DNA of 64,000 nucleotides from Larix kaempferi (taxonomy: Eukaryota > Streptophyta > Pinopsida > Pinales > Pinaceae), in the NCBI GenBank assembly GCA_027924585.1, contig BSBM01000047.1, forward strand, positions 19,903,501-19,967,500, written 5' to 3'. Below the pieces are notes generated by a model that searched no databases, was not told the origin of the DNA, and saw nothing but the letters and a program-made list of their open reading frames with translations. Positions 34,516-44,480 of the stretch are shown piece by piece. Positions within the stretch are counted from its first letter, which is position 1, and the number at the start of each line of letters is the position of its first letter. A program made the position numbers and the translations under genes.

Positions 34516-34800
34516 CTTCGCCACGAAGCGTGCTTTGTACTTATCCACACTTTCGTCTATTGCATGCTTTACCTTGTAGATCCATCTGGATCCCACCACC
34601 TTCTTATCCTCTGGCCTCCGAACAACCTCCCATACCTGATTCTTCATGATTGAGTCATACTCCTCAACCATGGCCTCTTACCACACATCATGTTGTGCAA
34701 CCTCCTCGAAACTAGAAGGCTCAGAGTCAATCAACTCTGTCATCAGTGCCATATAGCTCAACCTATCTGGTGGTTTGCTCCGCCTTGTGGATCTTTGTAG
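34516..34800 (-). pseudogene. N-terminal RT piece of the CCTCA-flanked Copia
   Basis: Minus strand MVEEYDSIMKNQVWEVVRRP...SRWIYKVKHAIDES..KARFVAKG, the usual start of a Copia RT. It is cut on one side by the 4.2-kb element and on the other by the Copia at 34801. Confidence 0.9.
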
Positions 34801-35108
34801 TGTTGAAATATTGTAACTTCGAAGAATATTCTATTGTACTTTATTATTGTAATTTATTCGGAGATGTTTTATTCCTCCATCGGGATGTTATTATTGTATT
34901 TGATAATGTAAAGTCATTGAGGTAAATCCTCCCTTGTAAGTTGGGGCAATAGATCCCCTTAGAGTCAAATGTAATGGGGTATTTAAGTCCCCTAGAGGAG
35001 ACGGCCCAATCAGCATTAGGTTAAGTTGTTGGGGCGGACCTAGTTAGGGAAAAAGTCAAGTGGAAGATAAAGTATAAATAGGAGTGATGTGCTCCTCATT
35101 TGGACACA
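34801..35108 (+). repeat. Truncated 5' LTR
   Basis: Matches the first 308 bp of 37588-38166, including TATAAATA at 35073-35080, then breaks after TTTGGACACA into RT sequence. Confidence 0.93.
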
Positions 35109-36408
35109 TCACTCCAAATGGATCTACAAGATAAAGCATGCAGCTAATGGAAGTATTGAGAAATACAAGGCAAGGTTTGTGGCTAGAGGATTCTCTCAGA
35201 AAGAGGGAATTGACTATGAAGAGACATTTGCGCCAATAGCAAGGTACACTTCCATTAGAACCATCATGGCACTTGCATCGATGATGAAGTGGAGTTTACA
35301 CCAGATGGATGTGAAGACAGCTTTCCTGAATGATGTGATTGAGGAAAAAGTGTACATAGAACAGCTACAGGGATTTGAAGTTGAAGACAGACAGACGCAA
35401 GTATGCAAGTTGAAGAAGGCTCTATATGGATTGAAGCAAGCTCCTAGAGCTTGTTACGGAAGGATAGATAGCTTTTTGACGAGCTTGGGCTTTACCAAAA
35501 GTAAAGCTGACCCTAACCTTTACTTTAAGGTTATGGATGATGAACCTGTCATATTATTGTTGTATGTTGATGATTTATTTCTGACAGGAAATGAGAAACA
35601 GATTGTAGAGTGTAAGAAGAAGCTCGCGGAAGAATTTGAGATGAAAAACCTTGGATTGATGCACTATTTTCTAGGTATGGAAGTATGGCAGAGCCCAGAA
35701 GGAATCTTTCTCAACGAGGGAAAGTATGCTGTGGAAATCTTAAAAAGATTTGATATGTTGGAATGTAAAGCCATGGCCACACCCATGGATACCAACCTAA
35801 AGTTGTTAGTTGATGAATCGTCAGAGTTAGTGGATGTGACTCAGTACAAACAGATTATTGGGTCGTTGATGTATCTGACGAATACCAGGCCAGATATATG
35901 CTTTGCTATGAACACCCTGAGTCAATATCTAGTTGAGCCTAGACGTGTTCACCTGGTAGCTACAAAGCATGTGATGAGGTACCTGAAAGGTACGATACAC
36001 ATTGGTCTATACTATGTTGGAGATCATGACTACAAATTGTATGGTTATACAGATGTAGATTGGGCTGGAAGTGTCTCAGATAGGAAGAGCACCTCAGGTG
36101 GATGTTATTGTCTGGGATCCGCCATGATCTCATGGTTTCGCAGGAAGCAGTCTAGTGTAGCTCTCAGCACAATTGAAGCAAAGTATATAGCAGCTTGTTC
36201 TGCTAGTTGTGAAGCCATATGGCTTCGGAAGTTGATGTCATGTCTATTTGACCTAGAGTTGGATACCACAGTAATTCTATGTGACAACCAGAACTGTATA
36301 AAGATGACGGAGAACCCAGTGTTCCATGACAAGTCAAAGCACATAGAAATCCAGTATTTTTACATACGGGATATGGTACAAAAGGGAGCTATAAAGATCC
36401 ATATGTGA
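35089..36408 (+). pseudogene. Copia RT-RNase H, open 439-codon frame on a deleted element
   Basis: The first eight codons come from LTR sequence; RT starts at SKWIYKIKH (residue 9). The motifs are intact: MDVKTAFLN (73-81), LYGLKQAPR (112-120), LYVDD (158-162), and the connection-domain NLGLMHYFLG. The Copia RNase H follows with TDVDWAG, DRKSTSGG, STIEAKY and CDNQNC. A frameshift at about 36390 gives a stop after KGAIKIHM; the expected ending (STDEQ.ADVLTKPLS) is readable in another frame to about 36460. RT would copy element RNA and RNase H would remove it, but without Gag, protease and integrase it cannot act alone. The ATG at 35089 lies only 9 bases after the TATA box, so it may be upstream of the transcription start. 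Confidence 0.9.
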
Positions 36409-36562
36409 GCACTGATGAGCAAGTTGCTGATGTGTTGACTAAGCCTCTGTCGCGAGTGAAGTTTGAGTACTTCCGTGACAAGCTTGGTGTGGTTCAAAAG
36501 GACCTTCCTCGAAAGGGGAAGCAGTGATGATGATGATGTTGCAGTGGGATTGTATCATCCCT

Positions 36563-37150
36563 GGACATTAGTCCTAAAGTGATCCGCAGACTCTCGTCTA
36601 TGTGATGTAGTTGCAGTGATGATGGTGTTGCAGTGGGATTACATCTTCCCTGGACATTAGTCCTAAAGTGATCCGGAGACTTTTGTCTTCAAGAATGTGG
36701 TTGGGATTGCATCTTCCCTGGACATTAGTCCTAAAGTGATCCGGAGACTTTTGTCTGCAAGAATGTGGTTGGGATTGCATCTTCCATGGACATTAATCCT
36801 AAAGTGATTAGGAGACTTTTGTCTTCGAGAATGTGGTTGGGATTGCATCTTCCCTGTACATTAGTCCTAAAGTGATCTGGAGACTTGTGTCTTCGAGAAT
36901 GTGGTTGGGATTGCATCTTCCCTGGACATTAATCCTAAAGTGATCCGGAGACTTTTGTCTTCGAGAATGTGGTTGGGATTGCATCTTCCCTGGACATTAG
37001 TCCTAAAGTGATCCGAAGACTTTTGTCTTCGAGAATGTGGGTGGGATTGTATCATCCCTGGACATTTAGTTCTAAATGGATCCGCTGACTTTTGTCTCCG
37101 AAAGTGTGGATAGGATTGCATCATCCTTGGACTTATGTCCTAAAGTGAGA
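36563..37150. repeat. 68-bp tandem array downstream of pol
   Basis: About nine units keyed by GGACATTAGTCCTAAAGTGAT, starting at 36563, 36652, 36720, 36788, 36856, 36924, 36992, 37060 and 37129. The central period is exactly 68 bp; the outer units are more diverged. Minus-strand frames over it are by-products of the repetition. Confidence 0.95.
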
Positions 37151-37211
37151 AGGATTGATCATCCCGTAACTGGATCATGTGTGTTGCAGGTCATGCTGCT
37201 GCAGATGATGT

Positions 37212-37375
37212 TGTTGTTGATCGAAAGATCAAGATGATGTTGCTACTGATCGAAAGATCAAGATGATGTTTGTTGATGATCGAAAGATCAAGATGATGTT
37301 GCTGATCGAAAGATCAAGATGATGTTGTTGCTGATCGAAAGATCAAGTGTTGTTGTAGACGATCGAGCGATCGAG
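37212..37375. repeat. Short tandem array of GATCGAAAGATCAAGATGATGTT
   Basis: Five or six units of roughly 27-36 bp follow the 68-bp array. GATCGAAAGATC is nearly palindromic. It lies about 200 bp before the 3' LTR. Confidence 0.9.
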
Positions 37376-37587
37376 TGAAGATCAAAGATGAAGACTCAGT
37401 GTTGTAGAAGATGATGCTCCAGTACTGAAGATGTTGAAGATGTTCGGGTTGCTGATATTGTTGAAGAAAACTGCCAATGATTTTTAGATGTATCACCTTG
37501 ATGTTGTTAATGATGCTCTCTCTCCTTCCTTGCTCCTACAGTTGATGTTGTTGTTGTCAGTAGAATACCCTTCTCGTTAAGGGGGAG

Positions 37588-38166
37588 TGTTGAAATATTG
37601 TAACTTCGAAGAATATTCTATTGTAGTTTATTATTGTAATTTATTCGGAGATGTTTTATTCCTCCGTCGGGATGTTATTATTGTATTTGATTATGTAAAA
37701 TCATTGAGGTAAATCCTCCCTTGTAAGTCGGGGCAATAGATCCCCTTAGAGTCAAATATAATGGGGTATTTAAGTCCCCTAGAGGTGTCGGCCCAGTCAG
37801 CATTAGGTTAAGTTGTTGGGGCCGACCTAGTTAGGGAAAACGTCAAGTGGAAGATAAAGTATAAATAGGAGTGATGTGCTCCTCATTTGGACACACACAC
37901 TCACTTGTGTAATTCGCATAGGAGAGAGAGAGAGAGAGAGAGAGATATCTGCAAGGAGAAGGAGCACTTGTTTGAGGTTTTGTCTTTGTACTTTTGATCA
38001 TGTATATTGAGGAAGTTTTGTTGGGTTTTCTTCCCCTAGAGGGTTTCCCCGGATAAATCTGTGTCTATCCTGTGATTGTGTTTCTTTCAATGATCCTGTA
38101 TATGCTATTGTTGTGAAATTGAATTGAATATTGATGTTATCTATCTTAGCATATTGAATCTTAACA
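37588..38166 (+). repeat. 3' LTR (579 bp)
   Basis: TGTTGAAATATTGTAAC...GAATCTTAACA, directly after TTAAGGGGGAG. TATAAATA is at 37860-37867, and an AG microsatellite lies at about 37925-37945. Related to the LTR at 3618-4183. Confidence 0.95.
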
Positions 38167-38171
38167 TGTGG

Positions 38172-39435
38172 AAGGCTCACCTGTCTGGAATCTTGAACAG
38201 TTGACCTATACCACCTAGGCAGTGGGCTGGTATTTTCCTGTTGCGGCTGCTGGATATCCTCCTCCTGCTGTTGCTCATCCTCCACATCAATGATAGGAGG
38301 ATCTTGTCCAACTGACTCCCTCTGACTACCAGACACTGTGCCCTGTGTCTAAACCTGTACCTGTGACTCCTCCCGAGTCCTCAGCTGGTTGCTCCTATGC
38401 TGGTAAGTCCATAGATCTTCTCAAGGCTCTGTCCTCATCAAACTGGACATCCCTGCTCAGAATGATCCTCTTGCGAGCTGGGACATATACTCTATAAGCC
38501 TTGGAAGTCTCACTATACCCAACTAGAAGCCCCTTCTCACCAGAAGGATCCAGCTTCTTCCTAGTGTCAGCATGAATGTGACAATAGCAAATACTCCCAA
38601 ACATGCGCAAGTGACTCACATCTGGTCTAGTACCTGTTAATACCTCCTCAGGTGTCTTCCTCCCCAAAGTTGTGTGGGGACACCTGTTCTGGACATATAC
38701 TGCAGTCCGAAATGCCTCGGCCCATAGGAATAGTGGTAACCCTTGATCAAATAACATGGCCTTAGTTGCACTTACTAGTGTCCTGTTCTTCCTCTCCGCC
38801 ACTCCATTGTGCTGCGAGGTGTGGGGAATAGTGTGTTCCTTCTTTATCCCCTCTGATGCACAGTACTCCATGAACTCTATGTCGGTGTACTCACCACCGT
38901 TATCTGTCCTCAATATCCGGATCTTTCTCCCTATTTGGTTCTCCACAAGAGTTTTGAACTCTCGGAACCGATTGAAGACCTCTGACTTGGCCTTCAGAAA
39001 ATAGATCCAAGTTTTCCTGGAATATTCATCAATGAATGTGATGCAGTAGCTGTAACCACTGAACGAATGGATGCTCATCGGTCTGCATACATCTGAATGC
39101 ACCAAGTGTAAGGCCCCCTCGGACTTGTGCTCACTGTGTGGGAAAGGTCTCCTGATGTTCTTCCCCAACGCACAACCCTTGCAGTGGTTGTGCTTCTCCT
39201 CCTGTACTGAAGGAACTCCGATAACTGCCTGTCTCAGATGCCTCAGTGCACCATGATCTAAGTGTGCCATCCTCCTATGCCATAACTCACAATCACTACT
39301 GCTACTGCTGACCAGATCCTTTGCAGGCTCAAACTGTAGTATGTAAACCTTCCCACTCCGAACCCCAATCATCCTGTCCAATCTCTGATCTGACCCATGT
39401 GGCCTGATATATACTTTCCTATCACGGAAAGTCAC
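38172..39435 (-). pseudogene. Copia integrase and linker of the CCTCA-flanked element
   Basis: 38395-39435 is one open frame of 346 codons. It has the zinc region (ELWHRRMAHLDHGAL ... CKGCALGKN), then the core: HSDVCRP (usual CGP is CRP), RTDNGGEY and QHNGVAERKNRT. These give the D, D and E residues of the DDE triad. The C-terminal GKKTPEEVL-like and GLLVGYSETSKAYRVY segments are also present. 38172-38336 is the Gln- and acid-rich linker (VEDEQQQEEDIQQPQQ), cut by the nested Copia. Integrase would insert element cDNA; this is the best preserved domain of the element. Confidence 0.93.
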
Positions 39436-39465
39436 TAGAAAACCCTTGTCTTCTAGAGTGGAAAC

Positions 39466-40548
39466 TTATATGAGATCCTTCGTCATCCCTGGGACATATA
39501 ACACGTCAGCAAAGCTGATAGGTTTGCCAGACTCCCTCTGAAATGAAACAGTACCAACACCCTGCGCCTGATACCGCGCATCATCTCCTAACTCAATATG
39601 GAGATTCACTCCACCCTCCTTCAAGCTCTTGAAGAAAGACCTATGTCCTGTCATGTGACAAGATGCACCACTGTCCACATACCAAATATTGTTGTCTACG
39701 GAACTTGCCATGCAAGCTATCAAGCAAAAGTCTTCATCAAAACTTTTGCTGAAATCATCCACCTCTGCAGAACCTGCCATCTGAGTGTTGTTCTTCTTCT
39801 TCCTCTCTGGGCACTGGGAAGCAAACTGTCCACACTTTTGGCATATGAAGCACTTGACTTTTGACATGTCCAAGTTCTTCTTGCCACCTTTCTTCTTCTT
39901 TTCCTTCCCCTTACCTTTGCTTGTTAGGGCTAGAGCCTCTTCATCCACGGTCTGTGTAGCATCGCTGGATGAAGTTGAACCTTGACCCATCCGGGTCTCT
40001 TCCTATGCGAAGTCATCCCACAATCTCTGCCAGTCAGGGAGCTTCCCCCTAGCCACCACGCCTTTAACAAAGATGTCCCATGGCTTAGAGAAGCCATTGA
40101 GAGCTATACAAACTAGCTCCTCATCCTCGGTCTTAGAGCCCACTACTCCAAGCTCAGCCCTAATCTGTGTGAGCCTTGTAAGATAAGGCACCACTCCTTC
40201 ACCCTTGGCCATCCTAGTACTGCACAATCTCTCTTGCAACACCATTTTATGGTTTTCATTCTTGCTCTGGTAAAGACTTTCCAAAGCCTTCCACATCTCT
40301 AATGCGGTCTTCTTCCCAAACAGATGAGGGACTATATGATCTTTCACCCCATCTAAGATGATCAACATAGCTCTGGAATCTATCTTCTTCCACTTAGCCA
40401 ACTCTGTCGGGCTAGTGCGGGGAGACTTCTAATCATCAATGTGCTCTTCAGCATCACTGACATCTAGGATCCTGGTGATCCTCTCTTTCCAACTGGGAAA
40501 GTTCTGTGCCCCATGGAGTCTATCCTCAACTCTCAACTGTATGGCCAT
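39466..40548 (-). pseudogene. Copia gag and protease with two in-frame TAG codons
   Basis: The likely start is the ATG at 40548 (MAIQLRVEDRLHGAQNF, W...RITRILDVSDAEEHIDD). A TAG follows, then KSPRTSPTELAKWKK continues open to WQRLWDDFA, where a second TAG occurs before EETRMGQG. The zinc knuckle CFICQKCGQFASQC has Gln where His is expected. The protease reads NNIWYVDSGASCHMTG, with the catalytic DSGA intact. Both TAGs sit where Gln (CAG) is likely ancestral. Confidence 0.9.
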
Positions 40549-40634
40549 AGTGAATAGTGCCTTGAAACCCTTGGCTAGATATGCCAATAATCTATCCAAC
40601 CAACCTGTTGTTTTCGTTCAGTCTGCTCAGAAGA

Positions 40635-40646
40635 GCTCTGATACCA
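40635..40646 (-). promoter_or_regulatory. Primer binding site, tRNA-Met type
   Basis: TGGTATCAGAGC on the minus strand abutting the LTR end AAATTTACA. Exact match to the usual plant Copia primer site. Confidence 0.95.
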
Positions 40647-41528
40647 TGTAAATTTCCTTAAAATCCACTCTAGGGCTAGAGTATGCCAGATTAATTAATT
40701 AAACCCAAATTAATACTTTTAACCACACATGGATTTCTTCACTATGCAACGGAAAAATAAATACTGAAAGAAATACCAAGCAATCACACCAATAGAGACA
40801 ACACAATCTTTTTGGGTATAAACCCCCGGACAAAACCCAAGATGGGAAAACCGGTGCAGCAGTCTGAGAAAATATTTTATTATGAAGATATGAAACAAAA
40901 TACAAACAAAAAATCGATTTACCCCAACCCGGCAAAATCGCCCTCTGCAAATCACTAAGAAAGACCCTGCTGGTCTATACGACACTCTGCAGAACAGTAC
41001 GGTCGGTTGATGTCAGCTGTACGGAATCCGTACGGTCTGTACAGCTATTGCTATATGAACGCCTATGCAAACCACTCGACCTCCTACTCTGCAACTCTGT
41101 ACGGTTTACTCTCTGCTCGGATGCTCTGTCGATCTTCGGAAGAAAATGCTTCTCTGTCTTCTTCTCCAAAATTCTCTCTCTCAAACTTCTCTCTCCGTAT
41201 CTGTCGGAATGTGTGTCCTCTCCACCAATTGACCTTTCTTATAACTCATTGGCTAAGCCAAAAACCTAATCCCACTATAGATCTATGGATGAGATCCTCC
41301 GGTGATATCAATGGCCAAGATTAGATTAGCCATCACTTAAATATTTTTCACTTTCACTTTATAAAAAGTGTTCCATTAAGTCAATTAATAATTAGCTCAC
41401 TTTAATATATTTTCCAAAGTAAAACTTAAGATAAATATATTAAATACAATTGGCTTCATTATTTAAGTCTTATGCATGCAAGGGCGCATGCAATGCAATA
41501 AGACCTTCCTTGTTGTCACTTTCTAACA
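40647..41528 (-). repeat. 5' LTR (882 bp) of the CCTCA-flanked Copia
   Basis: Partner of 28090-28965. The pair differ by scattered substitutions and small indels, so the insertion is moderately old. Confidence 0.95.
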
Positions 41529-41739
41529 CCTCATTCGAACCTCATTGGAAAATTCGAACCCAATCCTCGCGACTTAGACGAGAGGATATGGATCTTATCA
41601 TCGCAATCTTTTTACAATGCACACGCCTTCATTTATTGAGATGTGGCAAGTTGTAATTGAATGGCTCCAATAGGGTATGTACCTCCTAGTTCATAGAAGC
41701 TTAGAACCACGTTGTTGGTTAAAGAAAAGGAAGAGGTGG

Positions 41740-42480
41740 ATAAACTTCTAACACCTATTAAATCACCATGGCCCTCATTAGGTGTTAGTAATGTTTCTAA
41801 TGGGTGTATGCATCTAGCATGCCATCCTCTCATAAATTTCATGGGGTCGTCGAAGAATAGACCAATGTTTTTTAAAGGAGTGGATGTTCTTGAAAAATAC
41901 AAGGATGCAAATTAAAAGGATGACTTGTTCAAATTATCACAAATAATGCACATGTTTACGAGATTGTTAGCATGATTGTGGAGACTAAATATCCATAAGT
42001 ATTTTGGACACATTGCATTGTTCCTTCATTGAATTTGGCACTTAAATCTATTGCTTCTAATGTGACATAAATGGGAGATTTAATTGTTGATGCACACCAT
42101 ATCTACAATTTTGTTCGAAACCATACACATGCCTTCACAATCTATAAAATGGTACACAATCTATCATTGTTGAAGATTGCAGACACTTAGATTGCCTCCT
42201 CATGCATTTTGCTTAAGAGTATGTGAGAGGTCAAAGTTGCTCTTTTAGCCATGGTTATTTCAGATTATTGGACTTTCTAGGGAAAGCAAGATGTAAATGC
42301 TTCAAAGAAGGTCAAAGATATAGTATTGGATGATTGTTAATGGGCAAGGGAAAATCTTACCATTAAGATCATGAACCCATCATTTTTGTGTTGCAAATGG
42401 CAAATACAAACCAACCCATATTGGGAGATGGTTATTGTAGAAGAAACATTTGTTGTTGTCAACTTGTTTGTTTATGAGCA
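41740..42480 (+). pseudogene. Decayed hAT transposase (DUF659-type) relic
   Basis: With many stops and shifts, the plus strand reads VLEKYKDAN, LLETKYP-like, VFWTHCIVPSLNLALKSI, HIYNFVRNH, LLKIADT.IASSCILLK and AMVISDYWTF. In the hAT/DUF659 family the matching text is IFWTPC..H.LNLALK..., FI.NH..., RFAS....LK and AMV.S..W. It is another subfamily from the hAT at 52782. No ends were found. Confidence 0.65.
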
Positions 42481-42584
42481 TGCTTTCAAGATTTAAGAGT
42501 AATACTAGTATTTGGTTGTACAACATATTCTCTTGGTTTTGATTGATGAGCATACTAGATTTAACTTTGTTTGTGCGAGAATTG

Positions 42585-44480
42585 TGTATGCTCTACAGGA
42601 AGCCTCAAGGTGAAGGGAGCTTGGATCTAGGTTGATTCCACTTTCTCTCCATCACATTCGAGCTTCGGATCTACAAACTATTAATCCACAACTTCCTTCT
42701 TCTTCATCTTGTTCACATATCAAGCCTTGAGCTTGAGGGTTTGCTTCCACTATCTCTCCATTTGCTAAAATACTCTTTGGTTACTTGGTTACTTAGTTAC
42801 TATAAGCTTGGTAAGAGATAGATCTCATTTTTATTTGCAAAATCAAACGTCTCCTTTTACTTTAGCATATAAATCAGATCTAGAAATAATTCATTTTCAT
42901 ATTAAAAAACTAGATCTAGATCCAACTTTTTCTATACTTGCATTTGTTAAAAGTTTCCAATATTTTTGCAAGTTTAGATCTTGTGTTTTTTATGTAATTT
43001 TATATGATCTAACTACTGATTTGCAGCATTTTAGCGCGCTGGTTTTTAGTAGGTCCGTGACAAAAGTGGGCAGATTTGTGACCAAAAATCATCAAAAAGT
43101 GTAAAAAATACTTCCTGTGGACCCCCATCCATTTGTACAAATTTCTATATGATTGTAAGCCCTTAGATCCAACTATAAATGGACTAAGTGGCACTTCTTT
43201 TTTAGCTTTTATTGTATTTATTAAACGAGAGCAGTGGGATACTCAGCGCCCACACCCCATCCCCCTGGGGGGATTTGCATTTTGCCAATTTTTGTGTAAT
43301 AAATTTTTCTAACAACACAACAAACACACAGACACACCTTTCTATTCGCAGGGTGTATACTTTAACTTAGTAATTTTGCTTTCACTTCTTTTTTATTTAT
43401 TTTTTATTTTTGCAAGTGTAGATTAGAAATAACACAAAAACATCGTTGCCATGAAGTATGCTCTCACCACCACACAAAGGCTTTGTCGATTAGTGGTGGA
43501 TGATCAGAAAAGTGACACATAGGTTTTGTGTTGTTATTTTAAGTTTTGAGTATTCTTTTCTTACAACCATTAACCGGAAATAATATTTAGCTTATAGCTC
43601 AAAGTATGCTCTTTCCCCTTGCGGGCATCTTGCCTGGCCCTGTGGGAAATCGGAAAGAGCTACATACTACTTTCTAAATTTTCACATCTAAGTTAAACAA
43701 CTCACATAATAAAATTGACCACCCATCACATAGTGGAAATCCGGCACTACATTAATTGGAATTTGTGTGGGGAAATTTCTCAGAGGAAGAGGGAACAACT
43801 GGGAGGCGACCTCAAGGCACAGTTAGACTACACTCTAGTTGGTGTAGTGTTGAACACCGCCCTAGAGACTCCATTCCAGCCCACACATCTTTGTGAGGAG
43901 CCACCATCTTTCAGTTTCCGGACATTTCTCCCTGTACCTCGCGGTATCTCGGGAGCTCCCCTTTTCCCTAAATAACTTCGAATCACTAATACTCTAAAAA
44001 TAACCAAGATACAATCGCAAAACATTTCCCTTTCAACAACATTTTTTATATCTTGTATTGATTCCATAAGGCACTGGTCCACAACAAATTGTTCATTCAT
44101 TTTTTCTTAATATCATAGTTTTTTGTTGTGCCATCTGTATTGGTTGTCATTTCATTTCGTTGGTGAAAGCATTTATTTAAACTATTTTGAAAAGTAATCT
44201 TGGAAACCATTTTTAATCATAAACTTCCATAAACTCCTAAAAAACATCCTTAACTAATTCACCGAAACATTCTAATAGCTTTAGAAACAGTCTGTAGGGA
44301 CTACTCCCCTTGGCTTCGATTAGGAGTTGGCCTAAACAGAGGAGTCAAGATCAGGTGACAGCCTTGACTCGAGACTTGCCCCCAAAGACGCACCGAGCAG
44401 TAGCATAGATTTCTATTGCGTTAACCAGGTGCACAATCTGGCGGCAACAAGGCCATTTGCCCCTACAGAGCAACAGGGTG
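42585..44480 (+). repeat. Unclassified interspersed repeat, copy B
   Basis: Inverted partner of 21280-23036. It contains TTTTTAGTAGGTCC, the block with CCCACACCCCATCC and CCCCTGGGGGG, GAACACCGCCC and GACTCGAGACTTGCCCCCA. It runs, without a visible boundary, into the Gypsy LTR-like sequence from about 44570. Confidence 0.7.

Larger units (their letters stand above)
34801..38166 (+). mobile_element. Internally deleted Copia element with open RT-RNase H
   Basis: Inserted in the opposite orientation into the host Copia between the integrase-RT linker and RT. Flanks TGTAG (34796-34800) and TGTGG (38167-38171) are a 5-bp duplication with one change. It consists of a truncated 5' LTR (34801-35108) fused directly to RT-RNase H (to 36408), then tandem arrays, polypurine tract GGGGGAG and 3' LTR (37588-38166). 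Gag, protease, integrase and the primer site are deleted. Confidence 0.92.
28090..41528 (-). mobile_element. Full-ended Ty1/Copia element carrying two nested insertions
   Basis: Perfect TSD CCTCA at 28085-28089 and 41529-41533. LTRs at 28090-28965 and 40647-41528. Minus-strand order is gag, protease, integrase, RT, RNase H. Two later insertions interrupt pol: a solo-LTR-like element at 30297-34510 (TSD TACCC) and another Copia at 34801-38166. Without them the element is about 5.9 kb. Three TAG/TAA stops and a frameshift make it non-autonomous. Confidence 0.95.

Noticed and set aside
36598-37124. Minus-strand frames rich in His and Ser
   Set aside because: They are products of the 68-bp array read antisense.
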